A stretch of DNA of 64,000 nt from the NCBI RefSeq assembly GCF_040112705.1, contig NZ_CP157804.1:3094001-3158000 (forward strand). The letters run 5' to 3'. Origin of the DNA: Flagellimonas sp. MMG031. Its GTDB lineage: Bacteria; Bacteroidota; Bacteroidia; Flavobacteriales; Flavobacteriaceae. This document shows positions 25,255 through 34,032 of the stretch, piece by piece. Both the position numbers and the translations under genes were made by a program. The notes beneath the pieces are model-generated. The model was not told the origin of the DNA. It saw only the letters and a list, made by a program, of their open reading frames with translations, and made no database searches. How positions within the stretch are numbered: position 1 is the stretch's first letter; the number at the start of each line of letters is the position of its first letter.

Positions 25255-25461
25255 ATGGATACAAAAATATTATCTACCATTACCTGTCCCAAATGTGGGT
25301 ACCAAGAAGAGGAAGAAATGCCAACCGATGCTTGCCAGTACTTTTATGAATGTAAAAACTGTCACGAAGTAATTCGACCTAAAGAAGGCGATTGCTGTGT
25401 TTTTTGTTCCTATGGCTCTGTCGCCTGTCCACCCATACAGAATAAATCTTCCTGTTGTTGA
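25255..25461 (+). CDS. GDCCVxC domain protein
   Basis: This 68-residue protein carries CPKC (11-14), a second CxxC pair (about 33-36) and the diagnostic GDCCVFCSYG, ending CPPIQNKSSCC. This is the small GDCCVxC (seleno)protein family seen next to MerT/MerTP genes. Here all positions are Cys and no in-frame TGA is used. It probably binds soft metals or acts in thiol exchange with MerTP. The start lies one base after the merTP stop, so the two are coupled. Confidence 0.85.
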   Translation: MDTKILSTITCPKCGYQEEEEMPTDACQYFYECKNCHEVIRPKEGDCCVFCSYGSVACPPIQNKSSCC

Positions 25462-25519
25462 CGAGAATAGTGGTTGACCAACCTTTTCACAACCATATAT
25501 TGCAGATAAAATATAAATT

Positions 25520-25882
25520 ATGATACCAAAAGATTTAAGCCAGGACATCAAAACAAGACTTCAAAGCATCAATGGACAGGTAAACGGTTTGGTCAGGTTA
25601 TTGGACGAAAGTTCCGACCCCGAGAAGATTTTGGTACAGTTCAAAGCAGTGAAGAACGCCTTGGACAAGGCACATCACCTGCTCCTCGATGAGACCTATC
25701 GAAAGACCCTCGCCATCAAGATATCCGAGACTGTCGAGGCCTGTCCAGGAAATTGCGGCAATGAAGAACGTATCGAATTTATACGAAAGCAATTTCCAGA
25801 TTTGGAATTGGACAGCCTAACGGAAAAGATGAAGGAAATAGATGCGCTCAAGGCCAAACTCGAAAACCACAAAAATGCTTGA
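25520..25882 (+). CDS. CsoR/RcnR-family (DUF156) repressor with altered ligand set
   Basis: The all-helical 120-residue protein matches the CsoR fold: RLQSINGQVNGLVRLLDE in helix 1 and ILVQFKAVKNALDKAHHLLL in helix 2. The canonical Cu(I) ligands Cys-His-Cys are not in place: the first is replaced in SSDPEK, and the later pair lies in DETYRKT. Instead there is Cys75-PGN-Cys79 after helix 2. It may respond to another metal or a thiol stress. It is within the metal operon and followed by a terminator. Confidence 0.85.
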   Translation: MIPKDLSQDIKTRLQSINGQVNGLVRLLDESSDPEKILVQFKAVKNALDKAHHLLLDETYRKTLAIKISETVEACPGNCGNEERIEFIRKQFPDLELDSLTEKMKEIDALKAKLENHKNA

Positions 25883-25910
25883 CCTCCCCATAATCACTAC
25901 CGATTGGATG

Positions 25911-25936
25911 GCCTGCACGATGCGGGCTTTTTTTTT
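25911..25936 (+). terminator. Rho-independent terminator after the CsoR-like gene
   Basis: GCCTGC pairs with GCGGGC (one G.T pair) around a short loop, followed by ten T residues. It separates the arsR-merTP-csoR unit from the downstream thioredoxin-like gene. Confidence 0.8.
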
Positions 25937-26041
25937 TGAAATTTTATTTGGAGACCACCCTACCCACCATTCTACCTTTGATGCATTGTTTGAATTCCAT
26001 GTCGCGTACAGGAAATTTTAAACTATTTAAAAAACAGAAAC

Positions 26042-26311
26042 ATGAAACGTCAAGTAGAAGTATTTACGGCCAATTGTCCGGTCTGTGACCCCGTGGTCAA
26101 AAAGATAAAGGAACTGGCCTGCGATACATGTGAGGTAACGACCTATGATCTGGTCAGGCAATGTGAGGACAAGACCTGTCTTGATAAGTTGGATGAATAC
26201 GGCATCAAGAAAGTGCCTGCTGTGGTCGTGAACGGTGAGCTCTTGGAATGCTGTAAGGATTCGGCCATTACCGAAATGGAATTGGTGGAAGCAGGAATTG
26301 GGCAGTCATAA
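26042..26311 (+). CDS. Thioredoxin/glutaredoxin-like small protein
   Basis: The 89-residue protein has a CPVC redox pair (12-15) in a thioredoxin-like beta1-alpha1 start (VEVFTANCPVC), a cis-Pro strand (VPAVVVNGELLECC) and further Cys residues at positions about 27, 30, 41 and 46. Such proteins accompany mer-type operons and may reduce thiols or pass soft metals. No signal peptide is seen, so it is cytoplasmic. It begins the second transcription unit of the metal cargo, after the terminator. Confidence 0.82.
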   Translation: MKRQVEVFTANCPVCDPVVKKIKELACDTCEVTTYDLVRQCEDKTCLDKLDEYGIKKVPAVVVNGELLECCKDSAITEMELVEAGIGQS

Positions 26312-26328
26312 TTGAAAAGTGTTTGCAT

Positions 26329-27186
26329 ATGATTTGCAGAATATTCCTGAACATTCGCTATGTCAAATTGATATTGCTATTGGCCATATCAGGATCGGTG
26401 ATGGCCCAGGGCCACGGCCCCCTCTATGGGCTACAGACACCGACCCTTGCCAAAGGCGGTGTGGATTTGAACGTGGCCGGGATGAGCCTAGGCACAGAAA
26501 CCGAAACCTCCTATATGTTGCGCTACCTATTTTCCTATGGCATTACAGAAGATCTACAGGTAAACCTTACCACGCCCACACTGATAGAACGGTTGGGCGA
26601 GACGCCAAGGACACGGGGCAATAGCAATATGCCCGCCAATGGGGATATCGAGGCTTCCCTTTGGTACCGTTTTTTCTCGAACGCCTTTGGTGTGGGAAAG
26701 CGGTTTGAGTCCACTGCCATCGTGGGTGTTTCCGCTCCTACCGATAATGTCAGGGGACAGGTCAATGTCGGCAACGCTATACATGCGGCCATTTCCACGG
26801 GCTATGCCTCACGCACTTGGTATGCATGGATCGGTGGCGGTTACCAATATTATTTTGAAAGAGATGACGAACGATTGGGCGACCTGCCCTATGCGAGTGC
26901 CGTTGTGGGGTACCGGCCCAATATCTTTATGGGTGATTACCCAAAACCCGATTGGCGCATCTTTATCGAATCATTGGCCGAATTCCCTGGAGGCAATAAA
27001 ATTGATGGACAACTGGATTTTAGCGATACGCGCAGTACAAAGGTTTTGGTGGGACCTTCTTTCCTAGGACTTTACGGTGCTTGGGGCATATCCTTTGGTG
27101 CGATGGTTCCAGTAGTACAGGATTTGACACCCGGTTCGGTAAAAGAAAGGTATCGGATTGCCGTAAATTTAAGTTATTGGTTGTAA
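26329..27186 (+). CDS. Outer-membrane beta-barrel protein of the metal operon
   Basis: The 285-residue protein has a signal peptide ending near GSVMAQ, then alternating amphipathic strands (YMLRYLFSYGITEDLQVNL, ASLWYRFF, YQYYFERDD) and a final aromatic strand VNLSYWL, all as in an outer-membrane barrel. It resembles the transporter-like/phenol-MetA-pathway type barrels annotated beside metal genes, but the substrate is unknown. The ATG at 26329 is preferred to a TTG six bases before. It probably supplies outer-membrane permeability for the HMA and MerT-like proteins downstream. Confidence 0.75.
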   Translation: MICRIFLNIRYVKLILLLAISGSVMAQGHGPLYGLQTPTLAKGGVDLNVAGMSLGTETETSYMLRYLFSYGITEDLQVNLTTPTLIERLGETPRTRGNSNMPANGDIEASLWYRFFSNAFGVGKRFESTAIVGVSAPTDNVRGQVNVGNAIHAAISTGYASRTWYAWIGGGYQYYFERDDERLGDLPYASAVVGYRPNIFMGDYPKPDWRIFIESLAEFPGGNKIDGQLDFSDTRSTKVLVGPSFLGLYGAWGISFGAMVPVVQDLTPGSVKERYRIAVNLSYWL

Positions 27187-27214
27187 ACACAGTATAAATT
27201 AAAAAGCACATATA

Positions 27215-27700
27215 ATGAAAAACATCAAAATGATGGCCCTGATCGGTATTCTTGGAATAGGCACGATAAGCGGCCAAATCGCCAGGGTTGACCAAGAAGT
27301 CTATGGAATGGACTGCGCGCCCTGTGCCTATGGATTGGAACGCGGGTTGAAAAAGATGGACGGGCTTCAGGAGGTTCGCGTCAGCCTGAACGATGGAAAA
27401 GCGTATTTGGGATTGGCCGAAAAAAATGACCTTACCTTACGTAGCATTCAGGAAGAGGTCAAAAAGAACGGTTTTTCGGCAAAGAAAGCCGAAGTGGTTC
27501 TAATGGGTAACGCAACGAAAGAGGATGGCCAATGGTACATCGAGACCGATAACGAACGGTTTGCGGTATCGCAGGATACATCTATCGAATTGGTTCAAAA
27601 ATTGGCGGTGGGCAGGACAACGCTAAGTGGCACGGTACAGGATGAAGATGATGATAATCTCTCGGACCAATGGGAGATCATACTGTCCAAAATAGAATAG
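27215..27700 (+). CDS. Periplasmic heavy-metal-associated (HMA) domain protein
   Basis: After a signal peptide (MMALIGILGIGTISGQ) the protein has an HMA fold with GMDCAPCAYG (Cys34, Cys37) and a following GLKKMDGLQEVRVSLNDGKAYL typical of MerP-like domains. The C-terminal half (about 85-161) is an OB-like region of unknown role with an acidic DEDDDN loop. It should bind metal in the periplasm and hand it to the MerT-like protein encoded next. Confidence 0.85.
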   Translation: MKNIKMMALIGILGIGTISGQIARVDQEVYGMDCAPCAYGLERGLKKMDGLQEVRVSLNDGKAYLGLAEKNDLTLRSIQEEVKKNGFSAKKAEVVLMGNATKEDGQWYIETDNERFAVSQDTSIELVQKLAVGRTTLSGTVQDEDDDNLSDQWEIILSKIE

Positions 27701-27705
27701 GCCTT

Positions 27706-28011
27706 ATGAAAGTAATTCTCAAAATGGTATTGGGCACCAGCTTGGTAGCGGCCCTTCTTCCGGTAATGTGCTGTTTGGCCCCGACCTTGTTGTCGGTCGT
27801 GGCGGGACTGGGTTTCTTGGGTGGGAATTTTGAATGGGTACATCCCGTGCAGCCCTATCTGACCACTATTTCGGCAGGAACGCTTGGGTTCGCCCATTTT
27901 AAAAACATCAAAAATGAAAGGAAATGTGGGAATGCAGGTCCTTGTCAAAACCATGGACAAAAGCACCACATTAATTCGTGGACGCTTGGACCGTTACATT
28001 TCTGGTTTTAA
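27706..28011 (+). CDS. MerT-like membrane protein, C-terminal helix probably lost to a frameshift
   Basis: The protein starts MKVILKMVLG and has the vicinal Cys22-Cys23 in helix 1 (VMCCLAPTLLS), a second helix (about 50-65) and a Cys/His-rich segment. The present frame ends GPLHFWF, which is not membrane-like. In the other frame, 27984-28046, the codons give WTVTFLVLILTIVNYGYEY, exactly the third helix expected in MerT. A one-base change between about 27961 and 27983 would restore it. The restored protein would be about 113 residues and overlap the next gene by 17 bases. Confidence 0.65.
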   Translation: MKVILKMVLGTSLVAALLPVMCCLAPTLLSVVAGLGFLGGNFEWVHPVQPYLTTISAGTLGFAHFKNIKNERKCGNAGPCQNHGQKHHINSWTLGPLHFWF

Positions 28012-28029
28012 TACTTACGATAGTAAACT

Positions 28030-28857
28030 ATGGATATGAATATTAGACCCGCACATATTATTCAGGTTGTTTTTTTACTGTCCCTTATGTCAAGTTGTGA
28101 GCAGCCCGAGAAACAATGGCAGTTCGAACGGAAGATCATGCTGCCCGAGGAAGCCCGACCCTTGGCTTTGGCCAAAGATGGTGATGCGATATGGTTTTCC
28201 GATCCTGATTATTTTAGGCTTTACAAGATCGACCGGGACGGAGAGCTGTTGGATTCGATTACTGGTATCCAGCGACCAATGAACATCCATACTGACAATG
28301 GCACCCTGTTTATTCCCGAATTTTTGACGGACACCATCTGGCAATATAGAGATGACAAAAGATGGCCTTTGAAACTATCCAAAAGACCACAGGCCCCAGC
28401 AGGGGTTTCCATTTACGGAGATACAGTTCTTGTAGCCGATTTTTATAACCACCGAATCATCGTACAGACACCGAATGAATGCTTCACTATTGGTAGGCAG
28501 GGGCACAAAGATGGGGAGCTGTACTATCCGTTAGACGTAAAGATGAAGGATAACAGGATATATGTGGCCGATGCGTACAACAGCAGAATACAGGTCTTCG
28601 GGTTCGATGGAACACACCTAAAAACCATTGGTGGAAATGAAAAAATGAACGTCGCTTCCGGTATTGCAATGGGGGGAAGGGAGTTCGCAATTACCGACCA
28701 AGAAAATGGCCGGGTGTTGATTTACAGCTTTGATGGATCATTGCGGCAAGTCTTGACCGAAAGCATCAAGTATCCAACGGATGTGCAATTCGACGGGGAA
28801 TACCTATACAGCACGAATTTTAAGGAGAACGCAATTTTAATCTGGTCAAGAAAATAG
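28030..28857 (+). CDS. NHL-repeat six-bladed propeller lipoprotein
   Basis: The 275-residue protein has a lipoprotein signal (FLLSLMSSCEQ) and repeated NHL-type blades, for example GVSIYGDTVLVADFYNHRIIV and VKMKDNRIYVADAYNSRIQVFG. An alternative ATG lies two codons downstream. NHL propellers bind partners or ligands on the cell surface or in the periplasm. Its presence at the end of a metal operon is unusual, and its function is unknown. It is the last plus-strand gene of the cargo run. Confidence 0.78.
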   Translation: MDMNIRPAHIIQVVFLLSLMSSCEQPEKQWQFERKIMLPEEARPLALAKDGDAIWFSDPDYFRLYKIDRDGELLDSITGIQRPMNIHTDNGTLFIPEFLTDTIWQYRDDKRWPLKLSKRPQAPAGVSIYGDTVLVADFYNHRIIVQTPNECFTIGRQGHKDGELYYPLDVKMKDNRIYVADAYNSRIQVFGFDGTHLKTIGGNEKMNVASGIAMGGREFAITDQENGRVLIYSFDGSLRQVLTESIKYPTDVQFDGEYLYSTNFKENAILIWSRK

Positions 28858-29301
28858 TGGGGGACATTGGACAATTCACTTGTTCCTTAAAAAGTTCGCT
28901 TTACAAAACGACCATCCTTTAAACTGAGCGGGAAACCGATTAAGCCATTACTGAAAACAAGATTCCCAGAATCATGTTTTTGTCCCAAATTTCAAGGTTC
29001 ACATTCCCGCTTGTTGTTTGAACAATCCAATCGAAAAACGTAAATGATTGAACCTTCATTGATTTAAAATTTCAGAACCAATGTTCTACGTATACAGACC
29101 AGGATCCTTGACCTCTTTAATCAAAAAAATCCAATGTGTTTCTAAGTATGCCGTATCATCTGTGAGCCCTATCGTAGGGAGTCCGAACCATCATTCCATG
29201 TAGTCGGCATTGTATTGGGCCTGTTTGACCCAAGTAGGGTTTGACGTATGCCAATTGTTATATTACTGAAACAAATAATAAATCCTTAAATCTTAATTTT
29301 T
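28858..29301. other. Intergenic region, nothing recognised
   Basis: About 440 bases between the NHL lipoprotein and the DUF4382 gene hold no credible gene, no clear terminator and no exact TAnnTTTG element. The AT-rich end just before 29302 probably holds the promoter of the DUF4382 gene. Confidence 0.35.
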
Positions 29302-30255
29302 ATGAAGACCCTTTTGAAAAACTTGGGAATTATCTTTGGAACAATGCTTTTGATAGTATCCTGTAGTGACAACAATGAAAATGACAATGTAGAGAAGGAA
29401 TCTTATCAAACAACCCTTAAAATGACCGATGCACCCATTGACAATGCGAACGTGGAAGCGGTGTTCATCACGGTCTCCGATGTAAAGGTGGACGGAAACT
29501 CCATTGAGGGGTTCTCCAAGACCACTTTTGACCTTTCGGCCTTGGTCAACGGCCAGACGAAGACCTTGGGCAATCTCCAAATGGAGGCAGGGACCTATTC
29601 CAACATTGAATTGGTCCTGGACTATGCCAATGACATGAACGGCAACAGTCCCGGATGTTATGTGGAAATGGCCGATGGGACCAAGGACAGGATAGAGGCC
29701 TCTTCCAATACTGTGGACATCACGGATTCCTTTGAGGTCTTTGCCACCAATACCAATGAGATCATCATCGATTTCGACCTGCGAAAGACCATAAAGGAAG
29801 AACAGGGGACCTTGGAATCGGACTTTGATTTCGTGACGCTTTCTGAGCTTTCCGCAGGTATTCGGACCGTAAACAAAGAAGCGACGGGAGAGATTTCGGG
29901 TACGGTCAACGATTCCCAAGATACTTCCGATAAAATTGTGGTGTATGCCTATGAAAAGGGCACATACAATGCCGAAGTGGAGACCCAGGGCCAGGGCGAG
30001 AGCAGTATCAGGTTCGCCAATGCCGTGACCAGTGCTGAAGTGGGCGGAATCAACAACTCCTATAGCCTTAACTTTTTGGCCGAAGGGGAGTATGAACTCA
30101 TCTTTGCTTCCTATACCCAAGATGGTACTGAGTTTTATTTCAACTCACAATTGGAAGTGGAGTCCACCACAGGTCTCGACCTGGGGGCCATCAATATCAC
30201 ATCGGCCCTACAGTTGAGCGCCAATGTCACCGTGACCGGGACCGCTTCGCTATAG
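29302..30255 (+). CDS. DUF4382 domain lipoprotein
   Basis: The 317-residue protein has a lipoprotein signal (MLLIVSCSDN). A DUF4382 domain follows, with MTDAPIDNANVEAVFITVSDVKVDG (about 40-66), a FDLSALVNGQTKTLGNL segment, and LVLDYANDM. These are hallmarks of the family, which has a predicted beta-sandwich. The C-terminal third looks like a carboxypeptidase-regulatory-like fold. It is anchored outside the inner membrane or on the cell surface, role unknown. A strong terminator follows. Confidence 0.87.
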   Translation: MKTLLKNLGIIFGTMLLIVSCSDNNENDNVEKESYQTTLKMTDAPIDNANVEAVFITVSDVKVDGNSIEGFSKTTFDLSALVNGQTKTLGNLQMEAGTYSNIELVLDYANDMNGNSPGCYVEMADGTKDRIEASSNTVDITDSFEVFATNTNEIIIDFDLRKTIKEEQGTLESDFDFVTLSELSAGIRTVNKEATGEISGTVNDSQDTSDKIVVYAYEKGTYNAEVETQGQGESSIRFANAVTSAEVGGINNSYSLNFLAEGEYELIFASYTQDGTEFYFNSQLEVESTTGLDLGAINITSALQLSANVTVTGTASL

Positions 30256-30280
30256 GCAATCCCATCGATTATAACAAGAA

Positions 30281-30305
30281 AAGCCCCAGAACGGGGCTTT
30301 TTTTA
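30281..30305 (+). terminator. Rho-independent terminator after the DUF4382 gene
   Basis: AAGCCCC (30281-30287) pairs with GGGGCTT (30293-30299) around a five-base loop and is followed by a T run. It sits between convergent genes and may serve both. Confidence 0.85.
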
Positions 30306-30317
30306 TGGTCAAAGGTT

Positions 30318-31124
30318 TTATTTGCCACCATTGGCCTGTAAATCTGCCAAACAGGCTGCATCCAATCCTGGAATGGTGCCGCCACTAATCATATTGATGA
30401 GCCCCTCACCGGTTTCCGCTGTCCAATACATCAGACAATCCTCAGTGGTACAATGCTTTCCGTGTGTCTCATCCTGATGCGTACTTTGCAATGGGGTACC
30501 GGCATTTACCAATCCCAATAGATGTCCAAACTCATGGTCAAGGACCGTGGTCTCCAGAACCGTAGTGCTCGGGGCCAAGGGTTGTCCGCTAAATTCCCGG
30601 ATGGTATCTGCAAAGATGACAAAGGAGGTGTTCCTGTAGGCTACCCCCAATACGGAACCGTTTTCCGTGTTCTCGGAATATTCCCCATCAATAAAAAGGC
30701 CAAAAACCTTTAGGATACCCTCTTGGTTATAGGCTGTACGTATATCATCCTCCAAGTTCCTGATATCCGTAATGGAATAAACGGCCTGCCCCGAGGATGA
30801 AATCTCTGTAAGCGCAATGGTAACCCCATCGGGTTTATGGAGCCGTTCCATCAAGAAGGACTCAAAATTGTCCAAGGTTGTTGCACTGGGCTTTAGACCT
30901 TCCACATAGAATATTTCAAGGTGCAGTGCTGGAAAACGGGAACCATCCAACAGATCTGCGGCCGAATCCCCGACGGACTTACGGTTCTGTGAAACATCCA
31001 TTGTGTCGTTCAATCCATTTCCATCATCCGCTTGTCCCGAGTCGGCACTGCAGCCAAGACCCAAAATACCAAGCAATCCCATTAAACAAATGGAACAAAA
31101 TCTTTTTCTTACATGTAATTCCAT
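30318..31124 (-). CDS. Zinc metalloprotease lipoprotein
   Basis: After a lipoprotein signal (GLLGILGLGCSAD) the 268-residue protein carries HEFGHLLGLVNAGTP and a downstream His in STHQDETHGKHC, an extended HExxHxxGL zinc site as in metzincin-like proteases. Two Cys in KHCTTEDCLMYW follow, in the position of a Met-turn (CLMYW). The likely location is the periplasm or outer membrane. No substrate can be named. It converges with the DUF4382 gene, from which it is separated by the shared terminator. Confidence 0.82.
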   Translation of the reverse strand: MELHVRKRFCSICLMGLLGILGLGCSADSGQADDGNGLNDTMDVSQNRKSVGDSAADLLDGSRFPALHLEIFYVEGLKPSATTLDNFESFLMERLHKPDGVTIALTEISSSGQAVYSITDIRNLEDDIRTAYNQEGILKVFGLFIDGEYSENTENGSVLGVAYRNTSFVIFADTIREFSGQPLAPSTTVLETTVLDHEFGHLLGLVNAGTPLQSTHQDETHGKHCTTEDCLMYWTAETGEGLINMISGGTIPGLDAACLADLQANGGK

Positions 31125-31640
31125 ATTTACCCAACGGCAGATAAAAAAGGATAGTATGCCCTTGTCCCGTTTATTTTTAAACCATATTCCCTCGACCTAA
31201 CGTTTCGAAAGACCTTTTTGGACAATCGCCTGAGCACCACCTTGCGGTGGCAAAATATCGATCTTTTGCTTTTGGGCAGCAAAGAGTAGCTTTCACGACC
31301 TTTGGGGAAGGGGAATTTTTTACCACCATCAAATATATCATTGTGGTGGACATAATTATCCCAAGTCTATCCTATACCTTCAGTAACGCAAAGAACAAAT
31401 CGCGGTTCATTGATAGTGAGTTTGGCAAAAAAGAATTTTAAAAGTAATACCCTAGATAAAAAACATGTCCCCCACTCTTTTTTTGGTGTCCATGCCCATA
31501 ATGGAACCATAGGTTTAATTAAGGGAAGGGATAAAGGAAGCTATCCCATTACCTTGGTCCATTCAGTAGAACCCTGGGAGCACAATAATCAGTTGGACAT
31601 TATAGCTTACATAACGATGTAGATAAACAATGGATGTCCA
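31125..31640. other. Intergenic region, nothing recognised
   Basis: About 515 bases without a convincing gene. A small hairpin CCACC-TTGC-GGTGG is visible near 31236-31250. Short frames here lack protein-like composition. Confidence 0.35.
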
Positions 31641-31666
31641 AAAAAAAGAGACCTGGTGACAGGCCC
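31641..31666 (-). terminator. Rho-independent terminator after parB
   Basis: On the minus strand GGCCTG and CAGGTC pair around a short TCAC loop (one G.T pair), followed by CTC and seven T. It lies just past the parB stop. Confidence 0.65.
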
Positions 31667-31682
31667 CTTCCATCAATCTTTG

Positions 31683-33479
31683 TTAATCCTCAATTGCCTT
31701 GGCCTGCCGTTCCAGAACTATAATCCTTTCCTTGATCCTTGCTTCACGCTTTTGACGACTTTCTGCATATGTTTCTTCAATGGCCGAGATCTTTTTTTTG
31801 TAAAAGGATAGCATCGCCACATAGAAAGATTGGTTGGTCAGGTCATTGGTATGGTTGCTTTCCCCAAGGTGTACCTGCCGGGTCAACAAAAACCGTATCA
31901 GTTTATAGAAGGTCTCTTTCTTGAAGTTTTGTTTGAACCGGGCCACCAGCTCCTCTCGGGACAATTTGGAATCCTCCCCAATGAACCCCTCAAAATGTTC
32001 CCTTTGACTATAATATCCAATGTTGTTCTCGAACAGTGAGATGGAGATGGCCACCATTTCATCCGTGGTCAAAGGTTTGTTCCTATTGATGTAATCCGTT
32101 TCCCGGATCATATCCACCACTTCCTTGAACTGGTGGTTGTTCTCGATCTGTTTTTTCCTAAGTTCCCGTGCATGAATCTTGATGATCTGTTCCTCTGGGG
32201 AACATTCGGCCATCTTCCGTTCCTCCAAGGACTTGGCACCTGAACTTCCATTATTGGTTTCTTCCCTGACCTTTACAAAAATGGACTGTGTCAAGTAGGT
32301 ATCCGTTTCCAGTAGAATACCCTTTTCAAATCCATTTTCCACGGCCTTGTCCCATGCCTCCTTTTCCTCGGTGAAGGATTCCAAAGCTTCGTCAAGGAAT
32401 TCAGCCAATTCTTCCTCGGTGTATTCATAGTGCCGGTGCTCTTCTTTAATGCTTTTCATGGTAGGCTCAAGAGGCTCCTTTAAAATTTCCAGTTCATTGG
32501 TCAAATGTACCTCAAGACCTTCTTTTTCCATTTGGGCCATGACCCATTGGTTGTGTTCCTCATCCACCCAATATTTGCTGATGTTGGGTACCAGTTTCAG
32601 TCCCTCCTTTTTCACCCTTTTCAAGAGTTGCATAAATGTCTTGGTCTTTTTGTTCTCAAAACAGGATGTCCGGGTACAGACCATCTTCCCTTCCCCGAAC
32701 AAGTTACCTTGGTTAGCGGCATTGAAGGGACAGACAACACATGCCCCTGCTTTGGGCACCAAAGTTTTGTCCGTTACATCAAAGCAGGCTTTGGTCAGGT
32801 CAAAGGTCCGGCTTTCAATCATCCGTTTGATCCGATGCCCTTGGTATTCTCCTTCAAGGCTTTCTAGCATCATCTGTTGTTCCCCAGGTTCAAAAAGGGC
32901 CACTGCCACCCCAAGGGAAATGGTCATTTCCCCATTTCGGACAAAGACCCTAAACCCTTCGATCAAGCCTGCTAGTTTGATGCGCTGGCGGATATAGTTC
33001 TCGGAACGACCCAACCGTTTGGCAATCTCGTTCGGTTCGTAGCGGTCCAACAGAAACTGGATGGCCTCTGCCTCCTCTGTGGGTTCCACATCCTTCCGTT
33101 GCAGGTTCTCAATGATCTGCACTTCCAGAACTTCCGTATCGACATAGTTCCTTACCATGGCAGGGATAGTGGACAATCCTGCCAATCTACTGGCACGGAA
33201 CCGACGTTCCCCCATGACGATGATATAGCCATCATCTGATTTTCGTACCGTGATCGGCTGTAACACCCCATGTTCGGCAATGCTCTGTGCCAAATGATGG
33301 AGACTTTGCTCATCAAAGGTCTTTCGGGGTTGTGTCGGATCTGGAGAAACCGAACCGATTTCCAACATCTGGATTTGTGGAACAGCATTCCGTTCCTTCT
33401 GCGGTGTGGGTCGCTTTACTTTTGATGATTGCTTGGCGTTTCCCTTGCGTGTCGCTCTTTGTTTTGTTTGTGCTTCCAT
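31683..33479 (-). CDS. Large ParB/RepB-family protein of the mobile element
   Basis: The 598-residue protein opens with a basic tail (MEAQTKQRATRKGNAKQSSK), then a ParB N-terminal domain with GERRFRASRLAGLSTIPAMV, the CTPase/arginine-rich box, and a helix-turn-helix (EIAKRLGRSENYIRQRIKLAGL). The remaining approximately 380 residues are a Cys-containing linker (CVVCPFNAANQGN) and helical tail without a known domain. No ParA lies beside it, so it may regulate transfer or maintenance rather than act in segregation. I chose the ATG at 33479 because the longer frame adds a non-conserved stretch. Confidence 0.87.
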   Translation of the reverse strand: MEAQTKQRATRKGNAKQSSKVKRPTPQKERNAVPQIQMLEIGSVSPDPTQPRKTFDEQSLHHLAQSIAEHGVLQPITVRKSDDGYIIVMGERRFRASRLAGLSTIPAMVRNYVDTEVLEVQIIENLQRKDVEPTEEAEAIQFLLDRYEPNEIAKRLGRSENYIRQRIKLAGLIEGFRVFVRNGEMTISLGVAVALFEPGEQQMMLESLEGEYQGHRIKRMIESRTFDLTKACFDVTDKTLVPKAGACVVCPFNAANQGNLFGEGKMVCTRTSCFENKKTKTFMQLLKRVKKEGLKLVPNISKYWVDEEHNQWVMAQMEKEGLEVHLTNELEILKEPLEPTMKSIKEEHRHYEYTEEELAEFLDEALESFTEEKEAWDKAVENGFEKGILLETDTYLTQSIFVKVREETNNGSSGAKSLEERKMAECSPEEQIIKIHARELRKKQIENNHQFKEVVDMIRETDYINRNKPLTTDEMVAISISLFENNIGYYSQREHFEGFIGEDSKLSREELVARFKQNFKKETFYKLIRFLLTRQVHLGESNHTNDLTNQSFYVAMLSFYKKKISAIEETYAESRQKREARIKERIIVLERQAKAIED

Positions 33480-33862
33480 GATTTTTGGATTTTGGTTAAA
33501 CAATATTTGAGCAAAAACCAAGCGGAAGACAAAATTTTGGGGTGGCAAGGAAACGGAATAAAAAGAGACTTACGGAACGGCTTTATGCCGTCCCTTGTCC
33601 GAGAAAATTATGCGAGCTTAACTTTCGGGAATATTGGTAAGAAAATAAAAGTTATAAGGCAAAATTCAAGCGTTGGTACCTGATGTGATTTATAATGGTT
33701 TCAAAAGCGCTCCTTGGGAACCCAATGGTTGCCCTTGCCATGCATATAGACAAGTTTAAGAATTTTGGCCCAAGAGCACACTGTTCATTAATTTGTTTAT
33801 AACACACCGTCGACAAAGCCCCTACCCCATTGACTTTCTTCCTGGAAAAAACTAACTTCACT
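33480..33862. other. Intergenic region before the abiE palindromes
   Basis: No gene is supported. It separates parB from the abiE pair, which is divergently oriented. Its right end runs into the long inverted repeats described separately. Confidence 0.35.
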
Positions 33863-33935
33863 ACATGGTAAACATCGGTGTTCACAATTCACTCGAAATA
33901 TCAAAATAGCTCATGAACACCGATGTTTACCATGT
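33863..33935. repeat. Perfect 22-base inverted repeat with 29-base spacer upstream of abiE
   Basis: The arm at 33863-33884 (ACATGGTAAACATCGGTGTTCA shortened: ACATGGTAAACA...GTGTTCA) has its exact reverse complement at 33914-33935. It lies about 145 bases before the abiEi start. It is either a paired operator or a long hairpin, and it has no T run. Confidence 0.85.
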
Positions 33936-33945
33936 GGAAAATTTG

Positions 33946-33979
33946 CCTAGTGCTGTTGGTCTTGACCAACAGCACTAGG
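33946..33979. repeat. Perfect 16-base-arm palindrome upstream of abiE
   Basis: CCTAGTGCTGTTGGTC (33946-33961) is followed after two T by its exact reverse complement (33964-33979). It could be a transcription terminator-like hairpin or a regulator site, and starts only 11 bases after the preceding inverted repeat. Confidence 0.85.
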
Positions 33980-34032
33980 TTTACACCCTCCATCTTTTGT
34001 GATTTTCACTCTTGTCTCCCCAAAAATTTATT

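Noticed and set aside
33863..33979. CRISPR-like repeats upstream of abiE
   Set aside because: The repeats are inverted, not direct, differ from each other and occur once each; no spacers or cas genes are present.
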